From: Rhypophila decipiens
Lineage: Eukaryota; Ascomycota; Sordariomycetes; Sordariales; Naviculisporaceae
Assembly: GCA_033297075.1 (NCBI GenBank)
Contig: MU858181.1
Span: forward strand, 40,232 to 104,231
Reading direction: 5' to 3'
Length of the DNA stretch: 64,000 nt
Made by a program: the position numbers and the translations under genes. The number at the start of each line of letters is the position of its first letter. Position 1 is the first letter of the stretch. Below are positions 12,501-23,649 of the stretch, piece by piece. The notes beneath the pieces are model-generated. The model saw only the letters and a list, made by a program, of their open reading frames with translations. It made no database searches and was not told where the DNA came from.

Positions 12501-15500
12501 ACGCATCGTGATGCAACATGTCGTATAATTTCTGGCTTCAATATGCTGACTGTGATGGAAGCTTAAACTGAGAGCCAGATAGCCAGGCGTTTATTGCCTC
12601 GATATCTCATTTACTGCATTTACCTGTACAACCATCTAGCAAATTTCCACGGAATTACCCGGACGATCCCCGATGACCAACATTCAACCCTTAGCCATGG
12701 CAAGCAACAACTGAAAGGTTCAGCTGCATATTGATTATCAAAGAGAGAAGCCAGAACGCCACGTTCCAGGAAAATAAACGCTCAGTTTTGTGCTACTATC
12801 CAGCCTCAAAAAAGCCTCTTGGTCAAGAGGTTGAATGCCAAGAAACGGCGAATGAAACACCAAGTCGTATCCCACGTGCGCGAAGTGTGGGCGTGCTTCA
12901 TTGCCACTGACGTGCATCATGATGGGCAAGCTCGTGTCAATACTCAAGTACGGATAGGTCGTTTGAGTGGTGCGGAAGCAGACTGCTGGTCTTGATACTT
13001 GGCATCGATCATGATCGTGACGACAGTGGACTAATCAGTCCCCTATCCGTCCCTCCTTACTCTGCCTCTACTCGTTATCGCAGATGTCTGATAATGCCCC
13101 TCCTTCCCGCGTCTACCAAGACAGGAAGGTCCCGACCAGCTAATTGGGTCTAACCATCGATAGAACCATGGGGACGCAGGCGGGTACTCCCTAGTGTCCC
13201 CGTCTATCAACGAAGAAAGCGCCTAGCCTAGTAGATCTATCTCTACGAAACCTTATTCTGCACGCCGATTCAAGCCCTAAACTCACTTCCCGTCGTTGCA
13301 GGAGCAGATATTCAGAGCGCAAAGACATATGCATATGTAGATCCAGGTTTTAGTGATTCAAAGGGCCAATCAGATTGACATGGTGACATTAGTGAACGTC
13401 TATCCCACTCTTCCCCCACACCATGCTTCTAGAAGTAGCCTGAAGAAGAGCTCAAGATAAAGACAAAGATGGTGTACTGTGCTCTGATGTTGTGAACGAT
13501 AATACGAGAGGATCGTGATTATGTGTTGAGATGCACTGAGCCATCCTCTTCATCATGATCAGGTCGAGATATGGATCACAACACATGCAGCTCCAATAAT
13601 TCCTGGAATGGAGAAGATCTTCCTCTCGCCAAGGGGCTCCTGTTCGATGGTCTGAATCTTGAGTCTATCATAAGTGATAAACTTGTACTTGGCACCTCCA
13701 GACCTTAACCACATGCACTATCCGTATCCTAAAACACACGCAGAGCACGTATCAATGAACGACTCGGCCTCAAACGTAGTTAATTCTTCGCTAGCGTCCG
13801 GAAATACGACATGGAGATAAGGAATCTTGAATCCTAGCAGTGCCTAGCGGTAGATCAAGCTCCTGGAGGGGGAATAGCGTGGGGGAGATCTTCAAACTTG
13901 CCACGACACTAAATTGCGCCACAACGGGCGCCAAACTGAGACCAAGGATCTTGCAAAAAGTTTATCTCAACCCACCCAGAGCCACCTTGTCGGAGGGAAA
14001 GATTATGCATCATACCAAAGCGAGACTGACTTATACCGGTTTCCAACCCTTGGCGCGGGGTGATACAACTTCGAGGAAACTCTTGATATGATGTAGGGGA
14101 GATGGTACACATTCTCTGTGGAGAATTAAACACTCATTAGCCTCGGCTTTAAACGCACTGGGAGAAAAAGCCGCCATAATCACCATACCACTAGTAGCAG
14201 TTCTGTCTTGGTGTCCCGGCCACGATCTTATCTTCCTACTTACCCCTGAGGCGCCGCCCAGCTTTCGATAACTCCAAATCTATCTCCAATCATTCATCTC
14301 ATCCAGACCTCGGTTCTGACAAGAGATCCTGAGATCTCTTCTTCTCATGCAGCTAGTCTGGACCAGACCAGCCATCCCCTCCCCTCCACTGTCCAGACGC
14401 ACCCACCCCATGGCTGAAATTCGTCCAACTTATCGCAAATATTTCAAAACAGGAAGGATTACACGACGCTAGTGGACAACTAGCGACGGGGGGGAATGAG
14501 GCTAATGTACAACATCTTTTTAGTTCAGACGGGACAAGAAGGAGAGCCAGCTTGGCAAGCACGCCATTTTCACTTTCAACCTGGCAGTTGGCAAGCCACA
14601 ATCGGCGCGGGTATCGGGAAGGGTGCTGGCGCTAGTTGGCCGCATGATGGCCCGGGCCGCTGCGGCCCTCTCAAACATTAGCTTTCTTGTCCCTTACTAA
14701 GTGTATGTGCCTAGGATACTAGTGAACGTAGGTTTAGGAGTTGGTGTTATCTACATTCATCTACCTGACCCCCACTGTCCACTGGAATATAAAGGAGTAG
14801 AAATAACTAACACGGAAGAACGGCCGGCTCCGCGAAGACGAGATTCTGTATCGCAACCCGCGTTGCGGCTTCTCATTTTCGGCACGCTATCTCCTGACAG
14901 AGGCCGGCTAGCCACGACATCATGGTGATGGTATCCGGTTCCCCATGACTAGATGACTGCAAAAGCAATGAGCCAAGCAGATTAGGAGCGAGACAGGCAG
15001 GTAAAGAAGGAGTGTGAAGCATCTGGCCACCTGGCGTGTGTTATCATTGTGATTCATTGTAACCAATGGCATGAGCTGTTGTGGATCATGGTACTCCTTT
15101 GGTGGTTTGATTCGTTTCTTGCTGCCTGTGGGTTTGCAAACTGTTCAAAGGAGTTGAGAGTTTTCGCACTCGAACTATCCGTCGTATTCACAGTTGTCCA
15201 TCCGTTGTCAGTGGGCGTTTATGCGGTATTCGATAAGGTACCTACGTACGAATTGCCATATATTAACCCTTTGCGGAAGTCAATCTTGTAATACTTGTCG
15301 TAATGGACGCAAAGTAACCTCATTTGTATCACGGAGTGGAACCCAAATTGTTTAAAGGCACCAGGAAAGGAAACTCAGTCGGCCGTCGCCGGTCAGTGAC
15401 GAGCCAGCGCAGAAGTCAGCATGATGTGCTCGTCCGTTGTCGGGTCAGAAATTCATATTAACTCATCTAGACTTGGCTTATCCACAATGGAACTGAGTAC

Positions 15501-15917
15501 AACATCAGGGATTGTCTGGACCTTTGGTCTGTCCCCATAGAATGTTTGCGGCGGCACCATACACGTAAAAAGACAAAGCAGGGTACTTTTGGACGCCTTC
15601 TTAGTCCCATACTTTGTATGGTATAACTAGTCTTCGATGCCTAATGTGGACCAAAAACGTGTGTAAAAGAGATGCCTCTGAAGTTTAGAGAGTGACCTTT
15701 AAGTTGTGATACTCGTTGCGACGTGATTCCATTTCTTTGACCCTTTCAAGCTCGTTCCAGGCAGATTCGAAATTTAACCATCTCAGCTTCTAAATACATC
15801 GGCAGGAATTCCTTCGACAGTAGTAGTATGATCGTAAATGATGATAGGGAAAATCTCAAGTATTCCCAGCAACACACACCTCATATAGAACTCAAACTGT
15901 CCTTTCCAGTAATGAAA
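6587..15917. other. gene-poor stretch of about 9.3 kb
   Basis: Open frames here are at most about 140 codons, lie on both strands and lack recognisable domains, signal peptides or splice-linked continuations. No tRNA, rRNA, tandem array or transposase-like reading frame was recognised. The first few hundred bases should contain the promoter of the 828-aa regulator. The length of empty DNA is unusual for a compact ascomycete genome and could be decayed repeats, but I see no direct evidence of that. Confidence 0.5.
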
Positions 15918-16367
15918 TTAAGGAAGATTTGGTACAATTGTCGGGAAGACTTCCAAGTCCGTGAGAGTTGTCGCTGGGGGCTCAGGATCGGGTATGACCG
16001 TAGGAAAGATTTCCAAGTCAGTGACCGTCTCTGTGCTGGCGGTGCTGGTGCTACTACTTGCGGAACTGGTTGTCGATTTGGTGCTCAATCCCTCTCCACA
16101 TCGTCTCCAGGTGAAAGTTATAGCACCGGATTCGCGGAAGATCATGCCGAATGGAACATGTTTCTGGGTCGTGGTGGGCTTTGTGCTGCTGGCGGAACAA
16201 GCGCTTGATGGGGTCCCCGAAGTGAACATTATCGCCGCTGTCCCAGAGCTTGACCATGTCGTGGATGAAGATTGAGTTGTGTTTTGGACATGGATGCATG
16301 TTGCCGGTGCGTAAAGAGAGAATATAGCCGCCAACAAGGCAACTTTAATGGATTGGTTTGGCATCAT
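15918..16367 (-). CDS. small secreted Ser/Thr-rich protein, hypothetical
   Basis: Single-exon frame of 149 residues from the Met-Met pair at 16367 (159 if the upstream ATG at 16397 is used). I prefer the Met-Met start because it gives a compact signal peptide: MMPNQSIKVALLAAIFSLYA followed by PATC. The mature part is rich in Ser and Thr (likely O-glycosylated), has four Cys, and ends in two copies of a short motif, TDLEIFPTVIPD and TDLEVFPTIVPN, about 20 residues apart. No GPI-type hydrophobic tail is seen. I do not recognise a family. It could be a wall-associated or effector-like protein, which is inference from size and composition only. Confidence 0.55.
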   Translation of the reverse strand: MMPNQSIKVALLAAIFSLYAPATCIHVQNTTQSSSTTWSSSGTAAIMFTSGTPSSACSASSTKPTTTQKHVPFGMIFRESGAITFTWRRCGEGLSTKSTTSSASSSTSTASTETVTDLEIFPTVIPDPEPPATTLTDLEVFPTIVPNLP

Positions 16368-17400
16368 GTTTGCTGTCCTCTGACTGACGGTCTTCACTTG
16401 CTATGGTAAGACTGAAGGAACAATGAACAAAGTTAAAAATGACAGCCAAGATACACCATGGAGTTATGAAGCAATTGAAGGCTTCCTGCCCACCGGGGCG
16501 GATCAAGAAAGTCGCCCTCACGGGTATTCTCTACACGGGTTTGGATATTCAGAGAAGGTGGCTAAAAATAGTTCGCCTATATCCAGTGCGGCTCTCACAG
16601 GCCCGGATATAGCGGTTTAATATCGGTAGCCCTGCTTAGATCCGGAGTCAATCACTATGGAATTGATGAATTGCCTGTTCGGGCTGGACGTCTCGGAAGG
16701 TGATCCCTGATATACCATTACCGGACGTTGCAAACGTTTGCCCGGGGACTTTCGACGGGCCCGAGCAAGAAAACTGGTAAGTACTGGCCCGGCTGGCCGT
16801 GACAACTGTGATAAGCAATTGGGCCTAAATCCTTCGACGTCGATGATCGTCACAAAACAGAGGAAGGATCGCGGCTTTATAGTGGAACTTTCACCATTTA
16901 CATGATGAGATGTTTTGCAATTGGAGAGGCAAACAGATCGTTCATGGAAAAGGAAATAGAGAACGGATGGATCAAGGAAGTCCGCGAATACAAGTTTGGC
17001 GAGCTTCGGTGGACATTGGGGAGCAAAATTGAGAACCCGATCTGTCGGTTGTCGAGATGTCGGATGGTGCAGGAAGAAAAAGCTCAGAAATTCTGGAATC
17101 TGAGGGGGGGGGTTTATACGAACTCAAAAAAATGGGGCTGCCATTGAAGAGGGATGAAGCTCCACTTCCCGTCGCGTTGATATCAAGACGGAAGGCGTGA
17201 GGCAAGACAAGGACGCGGGAGTCGGTGAAGTCCCGCCCGGTTGCCGGGCCCGCTTGACCTCCCCGGGCCGGATTCCCTTCTTGAGCCATAAACTCCATCC
17301 AGACGTCCGACGGCTGTCCCGCCATATGCTCCTGCCGTTCCGTGAACCTCCTGCCGAGGAGTCCTACCCCATGAAGCAGCTACCAGACACTCAACCCGAG
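16368..17400. other. intergenic, no gene seen
   Basis: Short open frames on both strands without domain content. The segment 17150-17400 precedes the permease remnant but does not show the expected N-terminal permease helices, so the remnant is 5'-truncated or replaced here. Confidence 0.45.
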
Positions 17401-18270
17401 GGGCCGGCAAGCAACAGCGACCCCACCGTTGGAGCTCAGTACCAATGGTCTGCCCGGTTCGCCAGCAGATATCCCGAGTTCTGGGGCTTTATGAAGGGCT
17501 GGGTCACTGTGTTCTCCTGGATCGTGGATGTCGGCGTCGGTCTCGCCGTCTTGTTCAACATGATATCCAGCCTGATCATCTTCAACGACGAGTCTTACGA
17601 GCCGACGGGGTGGAATACGACGTTGTATATGCTGGCTTTTGTGGCGGGGCCGCTCATGTATGATTTGTTTACGAGGAAGACGCTCAACATCCTCGGAAAC
17701 ATTAGCGGAGTGTGCCATGTAGGTAGTCTTCTCTATCGTCTCCATCGCTGTGCTGGCTACGCTCGCGGAGCACAGCAATCCCGACCTCGTCTTCAGAACT
17801 CCTATCACGGATGTGAGTGGGTGGACGAACCCGGGCATCGCATGGTATCTGGGACTGCTGACCATGGTCTTTCCCATCAGTGGCTCTGATGGGGTCCTGC
17901 ATATGGGCAGGTTGAGCCCAGTCCCAAGAGGCCGAGATCAGAGGTGTCAAAATAAATCCGTGCTGATGAAATCGTGCCTCTATAGCCGCGGAGACCAAAA
18001 AACAGTCGCAAGAAAGAGCCCCTTGGTCAATGTTGTTTGACGTGACAGTGAACTCATTATGCATTTTCTCTAGATCATCGTCGTATTATTCCATGCCGGT
18101 GGCATTCACAAAGTCGCGGCTTCTGGGCTGCCCGTCATCACGGTGTACTATCTGGCAACCAAATCGGAAGCCGTGATGGTGGTGGTGCGCGGGTATATCA
18201 CGTCCATTCCTTATCGACATCATGGCCTCCGTTTCACGCCTTGTTTGCTTCTGTGAGGCCACTCCGCATG
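17401..18270 (+). pseudogene. amino-acid/GABA/choline-type permease remnant
   Basis: Decayed member of the fungal APC-superfamily permeases. Recognisable pieces in order are VGAQYQWSARFASRYPEFWG, then the helices around WITVF-like FSWIVDVGVGLAVLF, SLIIFNDESYEPTGW and YMLAFVAGPLMYDLF up to base 17718. In the next frame come VVFSIVSIAVLATLAEHS, DVSGWTNPGIAWYLGL and VFPISGSDGVLHM (17719-17908), then LPVITVYYLATKSEAVMVV (about 18130-18200) and, one frame over, MASVSRLVCFC (from 18222). The first frame change is explained by a 4-bp tandem duplication, GTAGGTAG at 17719-17726. In-frame stops lie between the later pieces, and the N-terminal third and C-terminus are missing. It cannot encode a working transporter. 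Confidence 0.8.
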
Positions 18271-19145
18271 ACTTGAGGGAGGATAAAAATTTAGGTATAT
18301 CGGGTATCAATCCCGTTTGTAGTTTTGACGACTTGGAGATTGAACTCGATGCATTGTGTGTTGATGAAAGCGCAATTGTCGACGCCCCTGCGCGTCTGCA
18401 AGAGTCCGGAGCCAGCAACCCGGAAAGCTAACGGTCTTGGGATTAGCATCCGACAGCGGGGTAAGACGTCGGGTCGTTGGCAGGCAGGTGACTTCCGTAG
18501 CCGGAAGATTAGGGATGAACTTTTAAGAGCGGTAGTCGAGGGGCAAAATTAACTATGAGAAAATTAGAGTTCGCTAACAGCGGGCCCGCCAAGGGTACAT
18601 GTACTTCCAAGCGCTTGTCACGGCCCTGTGACTGCTGCGAAGGAGCAGTGCCGTCATCATCATTTCAACAACATCTCAAAACAACATCGCTGCTTCCCTC
18701 AACAGGGAGATGTAGCTTTTTGCGACCCGCCAGCAATTACCGTCCTGGCCGACCCTGAAATCTCCACCCCAGCGTGTTGCCCAATCTGGCACATCGTATC
18801 AAGCGTACCAGTGGCAGCACCAATACGATAAGCAGATCGCCGGGTTTGGCATTGATGATTCCATCTCACCTTCGCGCAAACCACCAGTTTCGGACCAAAC
18901 ATCCGATCCGATTCCAGCAACTCTTTTTCCGACGGTTTGCGAGCAATTCCTCGGGTGACATGGCGAAAGGCACTTGACCGCATCTTGTTTACTTTCAACA
19001 AGACCATGGGTATCCCCGTTCGAACTTGGACTCTTTGTTCGCTTCTCGATGACGTTTGCGGACGCTTCAGCTTGTTGATATCAACTTGATCACTTCAAGA
19101 GTGGGACGACAACTCTTATATCTCTGTTCAAATTCCATTGTCAAG
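18271..19145. other. intergenic, no gene seen
   Basis: No supportable gene. The left end may contain further unrecognisable permease decay; the right end should carry the promoter of the F-box-like gene. Confidence 0.45.
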
Positions 19146-20371
19146 ATGGAACCTGTCGCTGCCGCCCCGAATCTCAGTTCGGTCCCGACCGAGGTATGCG
19201 ACATCTCTGACAAGCCCCTTCGGTCGCATAGCATAGCGTCATAACTGACAGGTTCCTTTTGAACGATTATCAGATTCTCCTCTCGATCCTCTCGGTACTG
19301 CCATCCCGTGCTCTGCTCCCCGTCCTGCCTGTCAATCGCCGCTTCTACTCAGCAGCCGTCCGGTTGCTCCACGCCCGCTTGATCAAAGCCGCTGCGCTGC
19401 AAGACCACCGTCTCATACTCGAGTGCTACCACCCGAGTGCCAAGATCTCGACCCCGTATCTCTACTGCGACTACCTCTCGACCGACAATCTACAAATAGA
19501 AGATGGCCCAGACGGCGAGTCTGCGAGTGGTCTCCCGAGACCGACGATAGCCGATCTCGGGCAGATCTACTCGCACTTTCGACCGGTCGTTCAGGAAGAG
19601 AATCGGCGGCCGAGATTGCGGTATCCGAGACGGGCACCGCCTGCGCAGCCCAGCGGCAGCGGTGATGGTGGTGGTTCTTCGTCGCAGACGTCATCAAGGG
19701 CAGAGCGGCAAGAGGCAACATTTCCTACACAAGACCTCTATCTCGACGAGAACCAACTGTTTTCCCAGCTCTGCACAATCACCAACCTGGTCAAGCTCGG
19801 TCCCAAGCCGGGCCTGTTTGTCAGCCACGTGAATGTGAGCGATGGAATTATCCGCGTGTTTCGGGAGTGGCTAGGTCGACAGGCAGCGATGGCGGACAAG
19901 AGCAACACCGAAATAATCTGGGCGGACACTTCGCAGACCGTGGGGCTCCGCTTCCGGGTCACGCAGAAGGACATGCCTCCGTCCGAGTATAATCCGTCCC
20001 CGGTCTTGATGGCTGCGGACGAGGAACCGCCTGTTGCGTACAGGCTGGAGCTCGAGGAGCTGGTGGTCAGGGCAAATCACCTCTTGCTTGCCATGGAGAA
20101 GTCAGAGCTACAGGAGTTTGCAACTTCAGGTAATGCCGTCATGATTTCTGCTGTCGAGTTTTGACCTCTCTCGCTGGGTCTGCAAACACATTACACCTGT
20201 CCTCCAGTGACGGCAACGGGAAGGACGGTAAGAAGCATTGAGATCAAACGAGGAGATGTACAAACAAAACTGGTGATCAAATATCGCCGTGATAAAACAG
20301 GCGGCAAGGATGTTTGGCCTACGATCAAAACGACTGCGTTTGACGTCGGTGGGGTTGGGGTTGAGATCTGA
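19146..20371 (+). CDS. F-box-like protein, 5' end uncertain
   Basis: The main frame begins near 19250 with NDYQILLSILSVLPSRALL and PVLPVNRRFYSAAVRLLHAR. This resembles the F-box helices of fungal F-box proteins, which dock substrates to SCF ubiquitin ligases through Skp1. A second intron is clear at 20130-20207 (GTAATG donor, CTCCAG acceptor, phase 1). The final exon 20208-20371 then reads VTATGRTVRSIEIKRGDVQT to a stop. The 5' end is less sure. The ATG at 19146 gives MEPVAAAPNLSSVPTE followed by a GTATGC donor, but the acceptor CTGACAG at 19251 enters the wrong frame, while the in-frame acceptor at 19231 makes an intron of only 38 bp. Either the start lies elsewhere or there is a 1-nt indel. 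Residues 110-150 are low-complexity. Substrate unknown. Confidence 0.6.
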
Positions 20372-20877
20372 ACTTGTATCCCGCCGTCCTCTTCCCCTGC
20401 TTCCCGTGCCGTCCTCCGCCTTCCTCGTCAACACAAACAGAACATATCACATTTACCCGCTTTCCTCCCCCAAAACCTCGAAACATCATCACTCTGAGAG
20501 GCAGGTGCGCTGTTGAAGCAAGCGGGCGAGTGCCCCGGTTTCTCGCACCCGTGCCGCTGCCGTTCTTTTTTAATCCACTGGGTTTGGAAATTCGGAGAAT
20601 TTCAGAGAACCGGGAGGAAATACGCTCCGCTGTAGAAAGACCCCTTTTTGGTTATGTTTCTTGGTTTCACCTCAACGTACAGACGGACTCGGCGGACTTG
20701 GTTACGATTCTCGGGACCACACACCTGGTACATACACAGATCACAAGCACAATATCGGGGGCAAACAAGCACACCCGCATTTTCTTCCCGGCCCGTTCAC
20801 ACTTGAAGAAAAACACAGACATACATTTACTCATCCAAGGTTGTGAAAACGCAAACGCATACAGCAGGTTTCCTCTT
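20372..20877. other. non-coding between F-box gene and coding-like segment
   Basis: About 500 bp downstream of the F-box-like gene. An open frame exists but its composition is not coding-like. It would be an unusually long intron if the following segment belongs to the same gene. Confidence 0.4.
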
Positions 20878-21070
20878 CGAACCGGGCGGCGGCCCTTGCC
20901 CGGCTCAGTACTTCTACTGGGTCAATTTTCAGCAGCTCGAGCCCGACGCGGCGGTTGAGCCCGAGGCACTTGGTGTTGGTGGACTGCCGCCGGGTCCGCA
21001 TCATTTGCCGAGTGGGATTCGACGGGTTTCGAGGTGGGTTCCTGTGCAGGAGGTTTTGGGAAGTATCTGA
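20878..21070 (+). other. orphan coding-like segment, possible 3' exon
   Basis: After a good acceptor (ACAGCAG, ending 20870) the frame reads FLFEPGGGPCPAQYFYWVNF and QQLEPDA.., ending at a TGA at 21068-21070. Codon use is coding-like, with GC-rich third positions. No start codon or upstream partner is visible. It may be a terminal exon of the F-box-like gene through a roughly 500-bp intron, or the relic of another gene. I do not recognise the family. Confidence 0.3.
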
Positions 21071-23649
21071 AGGAGGGACTGGGAGATCAAAAGACTGATG
21101 GAATACACGTTGGGTGTTTCAGTTGGGTACTCTTCAACTTGAAGGATGCTGGCAATGATGTCAATTAACGGCTAGAATAGTATCGTGAATCGTTTCATCG
21201 GTAAGAAGTTGAGATTAGGTATGCCGTGTGGTTATTGTGAAGGGGCAGCTTTCTTCACCTCCTGTCCTACAAGTGAGGGTGATGTGATAATTCACCAAGA
21301 TCGACGCAGGGCTTTTTTTATGGGACAACAGTAAAGGCCTCTGACGTTTGAAGCAAAGTGCTTTGACCTCTTCTTCTGAATGAAGCATTTCGTCATGGCA
21401 TGGCTCTGCAATGGGACAAGTATTCTTGTTAGGGATATTTTGGGGGACAAGAAAAGTCATGTGCGTTTCGTTCATGCGGTTGTTGAAGAAGCCGATCAGA
21501 CGAAATAGGCTAAAAGAAGGGAAGTTTGTAGCGCACACGTGGGGAGAAAAAAGACGTTCATTGACATGGTATAAAAAGTATCGCATTCCTGGATCGCCGG
21601 CGAGGCCTTCTGCCGGGCTCATCGTCTGCGTGATCGCCGTCCAGGAACCAGGGTGTTGGGGGCTTATCCACACTTGCCAGAGTGCCGGACTCATCGAGGC
21701 CTGGGGCGTGTGTGAAAAGGCAGGGCGTGCTGGTTTATGCGCTCTTTCCCGGTTTCTTGGAATACAGGTTAGACAGACGAGAAAAAGGAAGGAAACATGG
21801 AACATTTTCGGGAGTCATGCGATTGGACCGTCATGTTTGTTCTGTACGTAGTCTTGTCTGTTGTGCCTTGCCTGTGGTTTGCTGCGAACTGAGGGTCAAG
21901 AATGGAATTTGGAGTAAGGGGTTTTCTAGTTACCCCTATTTTCAAGCTGCCCCCTTCGAGGCAGGTATGTAATACGGCGTCTGGATTATTCACGTTCGCG
22001 TTCCACGCCCCGCGGCGTCATTGTCGTGACTAATGAACACTCCGACGCGCGTCTTGATGGGGTTTTCTGTCGTCACTGGCATGGCAAGCAGGTTGGAGGC
22101 TGAGAGATTTTGCCCCTTTTCCTCGCCTTCCGGTTTTCAGCTCTGGTCCACTGTATTCCCAAGATTACAGGCGTCCAATGGGTTGGAACTGGGAATCCCT
22201 TGCTGAACAAGAAGCAGTCAGCTTATATAGGCCTCAACAATCGCCGACGCGGGCGTCCGTTGGCTTGGCGGCGGCGGCGGTGAGGGAGAGAAAGGAACGT
22301 TTGTACGATGTCGGCATGTCTTTTCTTTACCTACATGTAACACGAAGAGGGTGCAATGCGGTCAAGCAATGGAGGATTGCTGCAAAGGCAAGGAGAAAGG
22401 GCCAGACCAATTAGGTAAGCTGCAAGCTTGGACATCCGTGCGGAAGATGCCGCGTGTTTCCACTTCTGCCAAGACTTCCCGATCAGATCGGTCTTGAGGC
22501 GCCACTCTCTTTGTCGATTCTTCCAACCTTCGTTTCAACGTCATTCTTTGCGTTTTGGACAATTCTCACAGGCGCCAACACCGCTGCTTGTGACATCTCA
22601 TTTAGACCCTCTTCTTCTTCTTTTTCACCGCGTTGTGAAGTGTCATCGCTGTTGTTGCTACCGCGACACCCCTCACGCAACTCTGAGCACCCCCTCTTTC
22701 GCATCAGGGACGTTTCAGCCCACTGGGCCCCTGTCGGTTCTGCCCTGCAAGCCCTAGCTGCCCTACCACCCAGGTACCAAAGCCCTGCATTCCCAGGTCA
22801 TAGCGGGCCTGATCATCTTGAACACCAAGCGTTGCTCAAGCATCTGCCAGACGAGACTGCCAGACCTACAGACCACAGGTCAGCACGACGGTGGATCCCA
22901 TGGATCGACTACCACTCGATGCCGCGTGCCGGGTGGCTCGTGTGAGCTTTTCCTCCTGGTTCTTGCATCCTTGTGCCTCTTGATACGCCTTCTCTCTGCT
23001 TGGTTCCAGGGATCCGAGCTCTCGCTTCTCGCAATTCCCTGGCTCAGAGCGGGGTCCCGGGACGTGAGGGGGGGACATGTTGGGGCCAAAGCTTCATCCG
23101 TCGAGGTCTTGGTATGATGAGCTTCGAGTCCAACATGAAGCTTGTCACATCACTTGGTAATTGGGTTTGCCCTCACAGGGGTCAAGACGGAAATCCGCCG
23201 GCGCTGGGGCCAATGTTTGCATTGTGCGACCACTCATGGATCGTTCTTGATCGTCGATACTTTTTCTTTCTGTTCCATTCTCTGCCCTCGGCGTGATTTG
23301 GACGGCACTGGCATCTGACACCTCCTCCGCCTCCACCTGTCATAACCACATCGGAATGTTGTCTGAGGTCAATGCTCCCGTCGTCTCCTCTGCCCCCCAT
23401 GACTCTCTTTTAGTTCTTCATTCCTCACCAGCGCATCCCTCCCTGGTCTCCTTTTTCTCCCTTTCTGGTCCATCTATCCCGTCCTCTCTTTAACGACGAC
23501 TGTATCCCCATCGTACCGTCTGCTGGTCAGCGACGAAGGACAGGACGACAGCTTACACTCTTTGGTCCGAGCGACCTCTTCCGAACGGCGGAATCTTTCC
23601 AAGGGTTTGATCCGTGGGATACAACCAAGGGGCTGGACCTGACTGCAAT
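21071..23649. other. intergenic, includes presumed 5' region of MFS gene
   Basis: No gene supported. A minus-strand frame of 196 codons at 21215-21805 lacks domain content and coding-like composition. The segment 22.4-23.65 kb is pyrimidine-rich on the plus strand (many CTT/TCC runs), as is common in leader regions of highly expressed fungal genes. Confidence 0.45.

Noticed and set aside
16972..17325. 117-codon minus-strand frame
   Set aside because: No recognisable content; partly opposite the region just before the permease remnant.
20374..20958. 194-codon plus-strand open frame after the F-box-like gene
   Set aside because: Composition not coding-like; it overlaps the better-supported segment at 20878-21070 in a different frame.
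21215..21805. 196-codon minus-strand open frame
   Set aside because: No domain, unlikely composition, and no support from splice structure or neighbours.
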